Shown here: positions 1 through 10,409 of the stretch, in pieces
Position numbering within the stretch: position 1 is the stretch's first letter
Layout: the number at the start of each line of letters is the position of its first letter
NCBI RefSeq assembly: GCF_027587195.1
Contig: NZ_JAPDDP010000011.1
Coordinates: 62,001 to 126,000 of the forward strand
Direction: 5' to 3'
From: Solirubrobacter phytolaccae
Lineage (GTDB): Bacteria; Actinomycetota; Thermoleophilia; Solirubrobacterales; Solirubrobacteraceae
DNA: 64,000 bases
Translations under genes and position numbers: made by a program
The notes under the pieces: generated by a model
Databases searched by the model: none
What the model was told of the DNA's origin: nothing
Seen by the model: only the letters and a program-made list of their open reading frames with translations

Positions 1-150
1 CGAGGACTTCGCGTGCGCGACCTGCGCCATCAGGCGGCGGGTCGACGCGTCCTCCTGGGGGCCCTCGACCTCGAGCATGCGCGCGCGTAACGCGTCCACC
101 GCGTCGAGCGAGGTCGTCCAGTGGTCGAGTCGTCGTCCTTGCGAACTCAA
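1..150 (-). CDS. possible 5' end of a leftward gene (partial)
   Basis: An open frame runs off the left edge on the minus strand without a stop. From an ATG at 78 it encodes 26 residues rich in Glu, Arg and Ala; from a TTG at 150 it gains 24 more (start LSSQGRRLDHW) that look like ordinary soluble helical protein. If real, it is divergent from the epimerase-like gene at 257. No domain can be recognised from so short a piece, and the start is uncertain. High-GC DNA often leaves such frames open by chance. Confidence 0.3.
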   Translation of the reverse strand, partial: MSSQGRRLDHWTTSLDAVDALRARMLEVEGPQEDASTRRLMAQVAHAKSS

Positions 151-214
151 AGTGCTCTCGGGGCGGGGCTGGCCCTCAGTCGGGAGCCAGCCTATCCGAA
201 TGGCGAGTGTGTCT

Positions 215-242
215 TTGGGACCGGATCTCCGCGCCGTAGGCT
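215..242 (+). promoter_or_regulatory. putative promoter, TTGGGA-N16-TAGGCT
   Basis: TTGGGA (215-220) and TAGGCT (237-242) are 16 nt apart, and the second lies 14 nt before the ATG at 257. The same TAGGCT hexamer precedes the genes starting at 9201, 17558 and 41733. It would give a leader of only a few bases. Confidence 0.5.
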
Positions 243-256
243 CGGCCTCGATCTTG

Positions 257-1420
257 ATGAGCATCACACCTGAACCCAACGTCGCGTCGCCGCTCCGGCC
301 GATCCAGGTCGAGCCCGTCACCGATGGCCTGCCGGCCGTCGGCGGCATCATCCACGCGGTGGGCAGCCGCTCGGAGGCCGTGCGCATCGCGACGGTCCTC
401 ATGGCGCTCAAGGCCCGCGGCGTCCCGCAGGCCGTCGCGCGGCTGGCGGGACCGGTCGATGCTCCTGGCCACGCGTTCGCGCCCGACGGCATGCCTCGCA
501 CGGCGGGGCTCGTCGACCAGCGCCCTGAGACCGAGATCCAGCGCACCGCCCGCGCGCTCTCGGAGGCCGAGACGCTGCTGCTCGAGCATCGCCCCGCGCT
601 CGTCGTCGTCGCCGGTGACACCGACGGCACGCTGGCGCTCGCGCTCGCGGCCTCCAAGCTCGGCATCCAGATCGTCCGCCTCGGCGCCGGCCTGCGCAGC
701 GGCGACTTCTCGCAGTCCGAGGAGATCAACCGCATCCTCGGCGACCGCCTCGCCGACCTGCTGTGCACGGACGCCTCCGACGTCGGCGACACGCTGATGG
801 TCGAGGGCATCGCGTCCGACCGCGTCCGCCACACGGGCAACACGGCGATCGACCTGCTGCGTCGCAGCGAGCCGGCGGCGCGCCAGCGCGCGGCCTGGCG
901 CCGCTTCGAGCTGCCGGCCCACGGGTTCGTGCTCGCCACCCTGCATCGCGCCGAGCAGGCGGGCGACGAGCTCCAGCTGCGTCGCGTGACGGACGCGCTC
1001 TGCGCGCTCGGCCAGCGCGTGCCGGTGATCGTCTCCGTGCTCTCGACGACCGCCCGCCCGGCGACCGCCCAGATGGTGGAGCAGCTGCGCGCGTCCGACG
1101 TGCTGGTCACCGGGCCGCTGGACTACCTCGACTTCCTCTCGCTCGAGCAGGTCGCGGGCGCGATCCTCACCGACTCCGGCGCGGTCCAGGACGAGGCGTC
1201 GGCGCTCGGCGTCCGCTGCTACACGCTGCGGCGCTCCACGGAGCGGATCGTGACGCTCACGCACGGGACGAACATCCTGCTCGGCGAGGATCCCGCGGAG
1301 ATCGCGGACATCCGGCTCGACGAACGCACGGCCTCGCCGATCCCGCTCTGGGACGGGCACGCCGGCGAGCGCGTCGCGGCCGAGCTCGAGAAGCGCCTCG
1401 CGCTGGCGATCCCCGCCTAG
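257..1420 (+). CDS. UDP-GlcNAc 2-epimerase-like protein, divergent paralogue
   Basis: A 387-residue protein of the non-hydrolysing UDP-GlcNAc 2-epimerase (WecB) fold. It aligns along its length with the canonical copy at 9201-10409: AGDTDGT around Asp121, AGLRS, SEEINR around Glu155, [18 protein letters not shown] and a matching C-terminus. Several positions conserved in active enzymes differ. The HVEAGLR motif reads RLGAGLR, so its glutamate is Gly143; the N-terminal GARPNFVK and GQHYD motifs are not recognisable; and the usual HPR motif in the second half is absent. It may be catalytically impaired, regulatory, or changed in substrate. The ATG at 257 is preferred over an upstream in-frame ATG at 77 because a promoter-like sequence lies between them. 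The next gene begins 2 nt after its stop, so the two are co-transcribed. Confidence 0.8.
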   Translation: MSITPEPNVASPLRPIQVEPVTDGLPAVGGIIHAVGSRSEAVRIATVLMALKARGVPQAVARLAGPVDAPGHAFAPDGMPRTAGLVDQRPETEIQRTARALSEAETLLLEHRPALVVVAGDTDGTLALALAASKLGIQIVRLGAGLRSGDFSQSEEINRILGDRLADLLCTDASDVGDTLMVEGIASDRVRHTGNTAIDLLRRSEPAARQRAAWRRFELPAHGFVLATLHRAEQAGDELQLRRVTDALCALGQRVPVIVSVLSTTARPATAQMVEQLRASDVLVTGPLDYLDFLSLEQVAGAILTDSGAVQDEASALGVRCYTLRRSTERIVTLTHGTNILLGEDPAEIADIRLDERTASPIPLWDGHAGERVAAELEKRLALAIPA

Positions 1421-1422
1421 CC

Positions 1423-2373
<951 letters not shown>

Positions 2374-2391
2374 CCGGTGCTGTTGCACCGG
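2374..2391 (+). terminator. short hairpin directly after the uxs stop codon
   Basis: CCGGTGC / GCACCGG form a perfect 7-bp stem around TGTT, beginning on the base after the TGA. No U-run follows, so termination would be weak or depend on a factor. Confidence 0.4.
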
Positions 2392-2415
2392 CAACCGGTC
2401 TAGACCATCGTCCCG

Positions 2416-2444
2416 TTGATAGGACCCATGCGTCCGCATACCTT
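2416..2444 (+). promoter_or_regulatory. putative promoter, TTGATA-N17-TACCTT
   Basis: TTGATA (2416-2421) is followed after exactly 17 nt by TACCTT (2439-2444). This is the best -35/-10 pair seen in the window. The ATG at 2455 is 10 nt downstream, so the mRNA leader would be a few bases. The earlier in-frame ATG at 2428 lies inside the promoter core, which argues against it as the start. Confidence 0.6.
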
Positions 2445-2454
2445 GCCCGCCGCC

Positions 2455-5400
2455 ATGCTCTTGCGCTTTGCCTGGGTCGTTGCGGCCGCTCTGCTCGTGT
2501 TCGCCTCCCCGGCCGCCGCGGCGGGGATCGACGAGGACCCGTTCGCGCCCAGCGCGCTTGCGGCCGCCGCCGACTACGGCGACGTCCCCGACGACTTCGT
2601 CAACGAGACGGTCTGGGACGACCTGCTCGCGCCGTCCTCGATCGCCTTCGCGCCGGACGGGCGCGTCTTCATCGCGCAGCTCGACGGCGTGATCAAGGTC
2701 TTCGACGGGCCCGAGGACGTCACGCCGACGGTCTACGCGGACCTGACGGAGAACGTGGCCTGGCACAACGACCGCGGGCTCACGGCGATCACGCTCGACC
2801 CCGGCTTCACGACCGGCCGGCCGTACCTGTACGCGCTCTACACCTACGACGCGAAGATCGGCGGCACCGCGCCGCTGTGGAACGACGTCTGCCCCGATCC
2901 GCCGGGCGCCGAGCGCGACGGCTGCGTCGTCAGCGGCCGCCTGTCGAAGATCCTGCCCGACGGCTCCGAGCACCCGCTGATCACCGACGAGTGGTGCCAG
3001 CAGTACTCCAGCCACTCGGTCGGCGACCTCAACTTCGGCCCCGACGGCGCGCTCTACGTGAGCGGCGGCGACGGCGCCAGCTACACGTTCGCCGACTACG
3101 GCCAGGACGGCGCTCCGGTGAACCCGTGCGGTGATCCGCCCGCCGCCGTCGGCGGCGCGATGACGCCTCCGAGCGCCGAGGGCGGCGCGCTGCGCAGCCA
3201 GGACGTGCGCACGAGCGGCGACCCGACCGGCCTCGACGGCGCGATCCTGCGTGTCGACCCCGACACCGGCGACCCGCTGCCCGACAACCCCGGCACGGGC
3301 GACAAGAACGCGCGCCGGATCGTCAGCTACGGCTTCCGCAACCCGTTCCGCTTCGCGTTCCGCCCGGGCACCACGGATACCTACGTCGGCGACGTGGGCT
3401 GGCTCGCGTGGGAGGAGCTCAACCGGATCCCGAACATCACGGCGGGCGTCAGCAACTACGGCTGGCCGTGCTACGAGGGCATGGGGCGCCAGGGCGGCTA
3501 CGAGGCCGTCGGCCTGAAGCTCTGCGAGGACCTGTACGCGTCGGGCACGGCCCGCACGCCGCTGTACACGTACAACCACGACGCCAAGGTCGCGGGTGAG
3601 AGCTGCACGGTCGGCTCGTCCTCGATCTCCGGCGTGACGTTCTACGAGGGCCAGAGCTTCCCGGCGGCGTACCACGGCGCGCTGTTCTTCGCCGACTACG
3701 CGCGCAACTGCATCTGGGTCATGTTCCCGAACGCCGACGGCACGCCGAACCCGGCCACGCGCCAGGTGTTCGTCGACGGCGCCGGCGGCCCGGTCGACCT
3801 GCAGACCGGCCCCGGCGGCGACCTCTACTACGTCGACGTCTGGCAGGGCCGCGTCGGGCGCGTGCGCGCGGTCAACGCCAACCAGGCGCCGACCGCCGTG
3901 TTCACGGCGACGCCCGACACGGGCGGCGCGCCGCTGCACGTCGACTTCGACGCGACGAGCTCGAGCGACCCCAACGGCGACGAGCTCGACTACGCGTGGG
4001 ATCTCGACGGCGACGGCGCCTACGACGACTCGACCTCCGCGACGCCGGGGCGCACGTACACGCAGGAGGGCAACGTCACCGTCCGCCTGCGGGTGAGCGA
4101 CCCGGGCGGCCTGCAGGACACCGCGACGCGGCTGATCACGGTCGGCACGCCGCCGACGGCGTCGATCGGCGCCCCCGCGGCGGGCGCTCGCGAGTACGCC
4201 GTGGGGGAGACCGTGAACTTCTCGGGCTCGGCCACGCGCGCCGACGGGACGCCGGTCCCGGCCTCCCAGCTGCAGTGGACGGTGGACCTCAACCACTGCT
4301 CGGCGATCGTCCCGACCAGCTGCCACGTCCACCACATCCAGAACTACGCGGGGATCAGCTCGGGCAGCTTCACCTACCCGGACCACGAGTACCCGTCGTA
4401 CATCACGCTCGGTCTCACGGCGACGGTCCCGTCCTCCGGCCTGCAGGGCCGCAGCTCGGTGCGGATCGACCCGAAGACCGTCGAGCTGAGCTTCAACAGC
4501 GTGCCTTCCGGCCTCGTGATCGGCGTCGGTGGTGAGGCGTCGACGACGCCGTTCACGCGGCGCGTCGCCCAGGGCTCGACGGTCGGCGTCGCCGCTCCGC
4601 TCGCCCAGAACGGCGCCGGCTCCTCGTACGAGTTCGCCTCGTGGGCGCACGGCGGCGCGGCCGCGCAGCAGTTCACCGCGCCGACGGCGGGCGGCACCTA
4701 CACCGCCCGCTACACCGAGGCCGTGTGCCCCGTCCTGCCCGGCCTGGTCGGCGCGTGGGGCTTCGACGAGGCGTCCGGCACCGTCGCCTTCGACGCCTCC
4801 GGGCGCGGCAACCCCGGCACGATCAGCGGCGCCACCCGCACCGCAAGCGGCCGCTTCGGCGCCGCCCTGAGCTTCGACGGCAGCAACGACCTCGTCACGG
4901 TGGCCGACTCGGCCTCGCTCGACCTCGCGGCCGGGATGACGCTCGAGGGCTGGGTGAACCCGACCCAGTTGGGCGACTTCCGCACCGTGCTGATGAAGGA
5001 GCACGGCGGCACGCTCGCGTACGCGCTGTACGCCGACGGCGACGGCGGGCTCTCCAGCGGGCACGTCTCGACGCCGTTCGACCAGCGCGCCAACGGCTCG
5101 CCGCTGGCCGCCGGCGTGTGGTCGCACCTCGCGGCGACCTACGACGGCGCGATCCTGCGGATGTACGTCAACGGCGACGAGATCTCCGCGGAGCCCGTCG
5201 GCGGCGACATCAGCGTCGGCACGGGCGCGCTGCGGATCGGCGGCAACACCGTCTGGTCGGAGTGGTTCAGCGGCCGTCTCGACGACCTGCGCGTCTACGA
5301 CCGCGCGCTCTCGGGCACCGAGGTGCGCGTCGACATGACGCGCCCGGTGACCTGCGTCGGCAACCCGCAGACGCCCGCGCTGTCGGTCGCGCCGGCGAGC

Positions 5401-8400
5401 CTGTCGTTCGACGCGCAACAGGGCGGCGCGGCGCCCGCCGCGAAGTCGCTCGAGCTCGCCAACACGGGGGCCGGCACGCTCAACTGGTCCGTGGCCGAGG
5501 ACGCGCCGTGGCTGCACGTCGCCCCGGCTTCGGGCACCGGCGCCGCGAACGTCGCGGTGGACGTCGACCCGACCGGCCTCGCCGCCGGCACCCACACGAC
5601 CAACGTCACGGTCAACGCGACCGGCGCGGCCAACGCGCCGCGCGTCGTGCCCGTCACCTTCACGGTCGCGCCCGCGCCGCCCGGCCCGCGCCTCGGCGTC
5701 AGCCCGTCGACCGTGCACTTCACGACGACGGCCGGCGAGAGCGCGCCCGCGGCCAAGACGCTCGCGGTCGAGAACCTCGGCGGCGGGACGCTCACGTGGT
5801 CGGCCGCGTCCGACGCGGGCTGGCTCGCGGTCGCTCCGGGCTCCGGCAGCGGGAACGGCACGATCACGCTGACGCCGTCTACGAGCGGGCTGGCCGTCGG
5901 CACGCACACCGCGACCGTGACCGTGTCCGCGCCGGGCGCGAGCGACGCGCCGCGCACCGTCGAGGTGTCCGTGACGGTCGAGCCGCCCGCGGCGCCGCCC
6001 GTGCTCGCCACCGCGCCCACCTCGCTCGCGTTCAGCGCGACCGAGGGCGCCGCCACGGTCGAGACCAAGGCGATCAACGTCACCAACACCGGCGGCGGCA
6101 CGCTCAGCTTCAGCGCGTCCGCCGACGTGCCGTGGCTCACCGTCACGCCGAGCGCGGACACCGCGCCGCGGACCGTCTCCGTGCGCCCGTCGACCGCCGG
6201 GCTCGCGCCGGGCGTGCACGCCGGCGTCGTGACGATCGTTTCGGCCGGCGTGTCCGGCTCGCCCCGCACGATCCCGGTGACGTTCACGATCACGGCCGCG
6301 CCGACGTGCACGACGCCGAGCGGGCTGGCCGGCGCGTGGGGCTTCGACGAGGCGTCGGGCGCGACCGCGCAGGACGCGACGCCGGCCGGCAACGCGGGTG
6401 CGATCACCGGCGCGACGCGCGTCGCCTCCGGTCGCTTCGGCGGCGCGCTCAGCTTCGACGGCGTCAACGACTGGGTGACCGTCGCCGACGCGCCCGCCGT
6501 GCGACTGACGACGGGCATGACGCTGTCGGCCTGGATCAACCCGGCCACCGCCGGCGCCGCGTGGCGCACCGTCGCCATGAAGGAGCGCTCCGGCGGCCTG
6601 AGCTACACGCTGTACTCCAACACCGACAGCGGGCAGCCGTCCGGGCATGTCTCGACGCCGTTCGAGTCCAACGCGCGCAGCGGCGCGGCGCTCCCTGCGG
6701 GCGTCTGGACCTATCTCTCCACGACCTACGACGGCACGACGCTGCGGCTGTTCTCGAACGGCGTGCAGGTCGCCAGCCGCGCGGTGTCCGGCCCGATCAC
6801 CAACGACGGCGGCGCGCTGCGCATCGGCGGCAACGCGGTCTGGTCGGAGTGGTTCGGCGGGCTGATCGACGAGGTGCGGCTCTACAACCGCGCGCTGACC
6901 GCGACCGAGCTGCAGGCCGACATGGCCAAGCCCGTCACGTGCAGCGGGCCGACCGAGCCCGCGGTGCTGTCGGTCACGCCGGCCTCGCTGGCCTTCAGCG
7001 CAACGCAGGGCGGCTCCAGCCCGGCGGCCAAGACGCTGGCCGTGAGCAACACGGGCGGCGGCTCGATGGCCTGGACCGCGAGCGAGAACGCGGCGTGGCT
7101 GTCCGTCTCGCCCGGCTCGGGGACCAACGCCGGCACGGTCACCGTGACGCCGTCGGTGACGGGCCTCTCGGCCGGCACCTACACCACCGACGTCACGCTC
7201 ACCGCCGCCGGGGCCACGGGCTCGCCGCGCACGGTCGCGGTCACGTTCGTGGTCGACCCGCCGCCGCCGGTGCTCGCCGTCGCACCCGCGAGCCTGAGCT
7301 TCCAGGGCGTCGCCGGGGCTTCGGCGCCCGCCGCCAAGACGCTCGCCGTGAGCAACACGGGCGGTGGCTCGATGCCCTGGACGGCGACCGAGGACGCGGC
7401 GTGGCTGTCGGTCGCACCCGGCTCGGGCACCAACGCCGGCACGGTCACCGCGTCCGTGTCGCTCGACGGGCTCGCCGCCGGCACCTACACGAGCGAGGTC
7501 GTGGTCAGCGCGCCCAGCGCCGGCTCGCCCAAGCACGTCCCCGTCACGCTCGTCGTGGCCGCGGCGCCGACGCCGCCGGCGCTTGCCGTCGCGCCGTCCG
7601 CGCTGAGCTTCTCCGGCACGCAGGGCGCGGCGTCACCCGCGGCCAAGACGCTCGCCGTGAGCAACACGGGCGGCGGCACGCTCGCCTGGACGGCCGAGGA
7701 CGACGCGGGCTGGCTCGACATCGCGCCGGGCTCCGGCACCGGCGACGGCACGGTCACGGTGACCGCGCAGACGGGCGCGCTGGTGGCCGGCACCTACACG
7801 GCGCAGGTCACCGTGCGCTCTGAGGGCGTGAGCGGCTCGCCGCGCACGATTCCCGTGACGTTCGTGATCGCGCCGGCGCCGCCCGTGCTCACGACGGCTC
7901 CGACCTCGCTCGCGTTCAGCGCGACGCAGGGCGGCGCGTCACCCGCGGCCAAGACGTTCGACGTGGCCGTGGGCGCGCTCGCCTGGAGCGCGAGCGAGTC
8001 CGTGAGCTGGCTGTCGCTGACGTCCAGCGCGGGCACGGTGACGGTCACGCCGTCGATCACCGGGCTCACCGCGGGCACCTACACCACCAACGTCACGGTC
8101 ACGGCACCTGGGGCGACGGACTCGCCGAAGACGGTCGCGGTCACGTTGACCGTGGCCGCGCCGCCGCCGGTGCTGGACGTGTCGCCCGCGGCGCTGACCT
8201 TCAGCGCGACGGTGGGCGGCTCGGCGCCGGCCGCGAAGACGCTGGCCGTCGCCAACACGGGCGGCGGGGCGCTGTCGTACACCGCGAGCGACGACGCGGC
8301 GTGGCTGTCGGTCACGCCCGCGAGCGGCTCCGCCCCGGCGACGCTCACCGTCACGCCGGCGATCAGCGGGCTGGGCGAGGGCACCCACACGGCGACGGTC

Positions 8401-9105
8401 ACCGTCACCGGCGCGTCGGCGAGCAGGACCGTCGCGGTCACGCTCACCGTCGCCGCCGCGCCCGCGACCCCGTCGGGGTTGGTGGCTGCGTACGGCTTCG
8501 AGGAGACCTCGGGCACGACGACCGTCGACGGGTCCGGCAACGGGCACCTCGGCACGATCGCGGGCGCGACGTCCAGCGCGAGCGGGCGCTTCGGCCGCGC
8601 GCTCTCCTTCGACGGCATCAACGACTGGGTCACGGTGCCGGACGCGAACGCGCTCGACCTCACGACCGGGATCACGATGTCCGCCTGGATCAACCCGGTC
8701 GCGGTCGGGTCGGTGTGGCGCACGGTGCTCATGAAGGAGCAGCCGGGCGGCCTGATCTACACGCTCTACGCGGGCGAGGGCTCCGGCAAGCCGAGCGGCC
8801 ACATCTTCACCAGCGGCGAGTCGCAGGTGTCGGGGCCGTCGAACACGCCGCTGAACGCGTGGACGCACCTCGCGTCGACCTGGGACGGCACCCGCCTCCG
8901 GCTGTTCGTGAACGGCTCCGAGGTCTCCAGCCAGGCGGTGAGCGGCACGCTGCGCACCTCCACCGGGACGCTGAAGATCGGTGGCAACGCCGTGTGGTCG
9001 GAGTGGTTCCGCGGGCTCGTCGACGAGGTCCGGCTCTACAACCGCGCGCTCAGCGTGGCCGAGATCCAGGGCGACATGTCGCGCCCGGTGCCGCCCACGG
9101 GCTGA
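2455..9105 (+). CDS. giant secreted protein: glucose/sorbosone-dehydrogenase-like propeller, PKD, 3 LamG, 8 BACON-like repeats
   Basis: About 2,216 residues with a Sec signal peptide (MLLRFAWVV... ending SPAAAA). Domains in order, with approximate residues: a GSDH-type six-bladed propeller (40-470; YGFRNPFRFAF, NYGWPCYEG, GDLYYVDVW); PKD (475-560; YAWDLDGDGAYDD); an unassigned beta region to 760; LamG 1 (763-965; GAWGFDEASG); three BACON-like repeats (975-1280; motif SLSFSAT..G..PAAKTL); LamG 2 (1285-1498); five BACON-like repeats (1502-2000, the fourth shorter); LamG 3 (2003-2216). LamG domains end in a shared WSEWF.G..D..R.Y.RALS signature. No sortase motif or C-terminal membrane anchor is seen. 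GSDH domains oxidise sugars with PQQ or act as binding propellers; activity here is not shown. Likely an extracellular carbohydrate-binding matrix protein. ATG 2428 would add nine residues. Confidence 0.85.
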   Translation: MLLRFAWVVAAALLVFASPAAAAGIDEDPFAPSALAAAADYGDVPDDFVNETVWDDLLAPSSIAFAPDGRVFIAQLDGVIKVFDGPEDVTPTVYADLTENVAWHNDRGLTAITLDPGFTTGRPYLYALYTYDAKIGGTAPLWNDVCPDPPGAERDGCVVSGRLSKILPDGSEHPLITDEWCQQYSSHSVGDLNFGPDGALYVSGGDGASYTFADYGQDGAPVNPCGDPPAAVGGAMTPPSAEGGALRSQDVRTSGDPTGLDGAILRVDPDTGDPLPDNPGTGDKNARRIVSYGFRNPFRFAFRPGTTDTYVGDVGWLAWEELNRIPNITAGVSNYGWPCYEGMGRQGGYEAVGLKLCEDLYASGTARTPLYTYNHDAKVAGESCTVGSSSISGVTFYEGQSFPAAYHGALFFADYARNCIWVMFPNADGTPNPATRQVFVDGAGGPVDLQTGPGGDLYYVDVWQGRVGRVRAVNANQAPTAVFTATPDTGGAPLHVDFDATSSSDPNGDELDYAWDLDGDGAYDDSTSATPGRTYTQEGNVTVRLRVSDPGGLQDTATRLITVGTPPTASIGAPAAGAREYAVGETVNFSGSATRADGTPVPASQLQWTVDLNHCSAIVPTSCHVHHIQNYAGISSGSFTYPDHEYPSYITLGLTATVPSSGLQGRSSVRIDPKTVELSFNSVPSGLVIGVGGEASTTPFTRRVAQGSTVGVAAPLAQNGAGSSYEFASWAHGGAAAQQFTAPTAGGTYTARYTEAVCPVLPGLVGAWGFDEASGTVAFDASGRGNPGTISGATRTASGRFGAALSFDGSNDLVTVADSASLDLAAGMTLEGWVNPTQLGDFRTVLMKEHGGTLAYALYADGDGGLSSGHVSTPFDQRANGSPLAAGVWSHLAATYDGAILRMYVNGDEISAEPVGGDISVGTGALRIGGNTVWSEWFSGRLDDLRVYDRALSGTEVRVDMTRPVTCVGNPQTPALSVAPASLSFDAQQGGAAPAAKSLELANTGAGTLNWSVAEDAPWLHVAPASGTGAANVAVDVDPTGLAAGTHTTNVTVNATGAANAPRVVPVTFTVAPAPPGPRLGVSPSTVHFTTTAGESAPAAKTLAVENLGGGTLTWSAASDAGWLAVAPGSGSGNGTITLTPSTSGLAVGTHTATVTVSAPGASDAPRTVEVSVTVEPPAAPPVLATAPTSLAFSATEGAATVETKAINVTNTGGGTLSFSASADVPWLTVTPSADTAPRTVSVRPSTAGLAPGVHAGVVTIVSAGVSGSPRTIPVTFTITAAPTCTTPSGLAGAWGFDEASGATAQDATPAGNAGAITGATRVASGRFGGALSFDGVNDWVTVADAPAVRLTTGMTLSAWINPATAGAAWRTVAMKERSGGLSYTLYSNTDSGQPSGHVSTPFESNARSGAALPAGVWTYLSTTYDGTTLRLFSNGVQVASRAVSGPITNDGGALRIGGNAVWSEWFGGLIDEVRLYNRALTATELQADMAKPVTCSGPTEPAVLSVTPASLAFSATQGGSSPAAKTLAVSNTGGGSMAWTASENAAWLSVSPGSGTNAGTVTVTPSVTGLSAGTYTTDVTLTAAGATGSPRTVAVTFVVDPPPPVLAVAPASLSFQGVAGASAPAAKTLAVSNTGGGSMPWTATEDAAWLSVAPGSGTNAGTVTASVSLDGLAAGTYTSEVVVSAPSAGSPKHVPVTLVVAAAPTPPALAVAPSALSFSGTQGAASPAAKTLAVSNTGGGTLAWTAEDDAGWLDIAPGSGTGDGTVTVTAQTGALVAGTYTAQVTVRSEGVSGSPRTIPVTFVIAPAPPVLTTAPTSLAFSATQGGASPAAKTFDVAVGALAWSASESVSWLSLTSSAGTVTVTPSITGLTAGTYTTNVTVTAPGATDSPKTVAVTLTVAAPPPVLDVSPAALTFSATVGGSAPAAKTLAVANTGGGALSYTASDDAAWLSVTPASGSAPATLTVTPAISGLGEGTHTATVTVTGASASRTVAVTLTVAAAPATPSGLVAAYGFEETSGTTTVDGSGNGHLGTIAGATSSASGRFGRALSFDGINDWVTVPDANALDLTTGITMSAWINPVAVGSVWRTVLMKEQPGGLIYTLYAGEGSGKPSGHIFTSGESQVSGPSNTPLNAWTHLASTWDGTRLRLFVNGSEVSSQAVSGTLRTSTGTLKIGGNAVWSEWFRGLVDEVRLYNRALSVAEIQGDMSRPVPPTG

Positions 9106-9124
9106 ACCGGGGACCAGGACCACG

Positions 9125-9188
9125 GGTCAGGCTTCACCAAGAACCTGACCGATGGTCTGGGGTCAGGCGGCGGCGCGGAACATAGGCT
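9125..9188 (+). promoter_or_regulatory. GGTCAGG inverted/direct repeat set and TAGGCT element upstream of wecB
   Basis: GGTCAGG occurs at 9125-9131 and 9161-9167, and its complement CCTGACC at 9144-9150, so three copies are spaced 17-19 nt apart. The last copy sits 16 nt before TAGGCT (9183-9188), in the -35 position, and that hexamer is 12 nt before the wecB ATG. This looks like an operator. The first pair could also form a 7-bp hairpin (12-nt loop) ending the upstream transcript. Confidence 0.45.
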
Positions 9189-9200
9189 CGCCGTACCGCC

Positions 9201-10409
9201 ATGAACGACGACACGAATACGAATCTCACCGTTCTCGCAGGCGGCCGGCTCGGCGGCACGTCGTCGTCGTTCGTCCGGCACCGCCCGCCCACCGCGCCCT
9301 ACGACACGATCGTCCATGTCGTCGGCGCGCGTCCCAACTTCGTGAAGATGGCGCCGGTCATCTCCGCGCTCGAGCGCCGCGGCGCGTTCCGCCAGGTGAT
9401 CGTCCACACGGGCCAGCACTACGACGCCCGGATGTCGGACGAGATCCTCGCCGACCTGGAGTTCCCGGTGCCGGATCGCTTCCTCAAGATCGGCTCGGGC
9501 GCGCACGGCGAGCAGACCGCGAAGGTCCTCGTGGCCTTCGAGGAGGTCCTGCGCGACGAGCAGCCGGTCGCCGTCGTCGTCGCCGGTGACGTGAACTCCA
9601 CGCTCGGCTGCGCGCTCGCGGCCGCCAAGCACGGCATCCCGGTCGCGCACGTCGAGGCCGGCCTGCGCTCCTTCGACTGGGGCATGCCGGAGGAGGTCAA
9701 CCGCGTGTTGACCGACCGCCTCTCGGACCTCCTCTTCACCCACAGCCCCGAGGCCGTGGACAACCTGCGGGCCGAGGGCGTCGTCGACGGCCGCATCCAC
9801 CACGTCGGCAACACGATGATCGACTCGCTGCGGCGCTCCGAGCGCACGGCGCGCGATCGCCGGGCGTGGGCGCAGGTCGGCGTCGAGCGCGGCGAGTACG
9901 CGCTCGTCACGCTGCACCGCCCGTCCAACGTCGACGACCCGCAGCAGCTCATGCGCATCGTCGAGGCCCTCGACGGGCTCGCCCATCGCTTCCCGGTCGT
10001 CTTCCCGATCCACCCGCGCACCCGCGCACGGCTCGGCGAGGCCGGCGTGAACCGGCTCGAGAACGCCGGCGTGCGCTGCATCGACCCGCTCGGCTACCTC
10101 GATTTCCTGTCGCTGCAGTCCGGCGCCGGTGCGGTCGTGACCGACTCCGGCGGCGTCCAGGAAGAGACCTCCGCGCTCGGCGTCCGCTGCTACACGTTCC
10201 GGCCCAGCACCGAGCGGCCGATCACGCTGAGCCACGGCACGAACATCCTGCTCGGCGACGATCCCGCCTCGCTGGCGGAAGTCCAGCTCGTCGACTGGGA
10301 AGCGACCCCGTCGGCCATCCCCCTGTGGGACGGCCACGCGGGCGAGCGCGTCGCCGAGGTCCTGATCAACAACTACGCCCTCACCCAGGCGTTCGCGGCC
10401 CATGGCTGA
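9201..10409 (+). CDS. wecB: UDP-N-acetylglucosamine 2-epimerase (non-hydrolysing)
   Basis: A 402-residue enzyme interconverting UDP-GlcNAc and UDP-ManNAc in the cytosol. All family motifs are present: GARPNFVKMAPV, HTGQHYD, VVAGDVNSTLG, HVEAGLRS, MPEEVNR, LVTLHRPSNVD, PIHPRTR and TDSGGVQEETSALG. The catalytic Asp, two Glu and His known from the family are therefore all in place. A 35-residue N-terminal extension precedes the fold. The start ATG follows a TAGGCT promoter element by 12 nt. The 3' end overlaps the next gene by 8 nt, so it is translationally linked to the Alg14-like gene. It probably supplies UDP-ManNAc for the polymer made here. Confidence 0.95.
   Translation: MNDDTNTNLTVLAGGRLGGTSSSFVRHRPPTAPYDTIVHVVGARPNFVKMAPVISALERRGAFRQVIVHTGQHYDARMSDEILADLEFPVPDRFLKIGSGAHGEQTAKVLVAFEEVLRDEQPVAVVVAGDVNSTLGCALAAAKHGIPVAHVEAGLRSFDWGMPEEVNRVLTDRLSDLLFTHSPEAVDNLRAEGVVDGRIHHVGNTMIDSLRRSERTARDRRAWAQVGVERGEYALVTLHRPSNVDDPQQLMRIVEALDGLAHRFPVVFPIHPRTRARLGEAGVNRLENAGVRCIDPLGYLDFLSLQSGAGAVVTDSGGVQEETSALGVRCYTFRPSTERPITLSHGTNILLGDDPASLAEVQLVDWEATPSAIPLWDGHAGERVAEVLINNYALTQAFAAHG

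Noticed and set aside
2416-2430. Starts at TTG 2416 or ATG 2428 for the giant plus-strand gene
   Set aside because: Both lie inside the TTGATA-N17-TACCTT promoter core; ATG 2455 gives a clean signal peptide.
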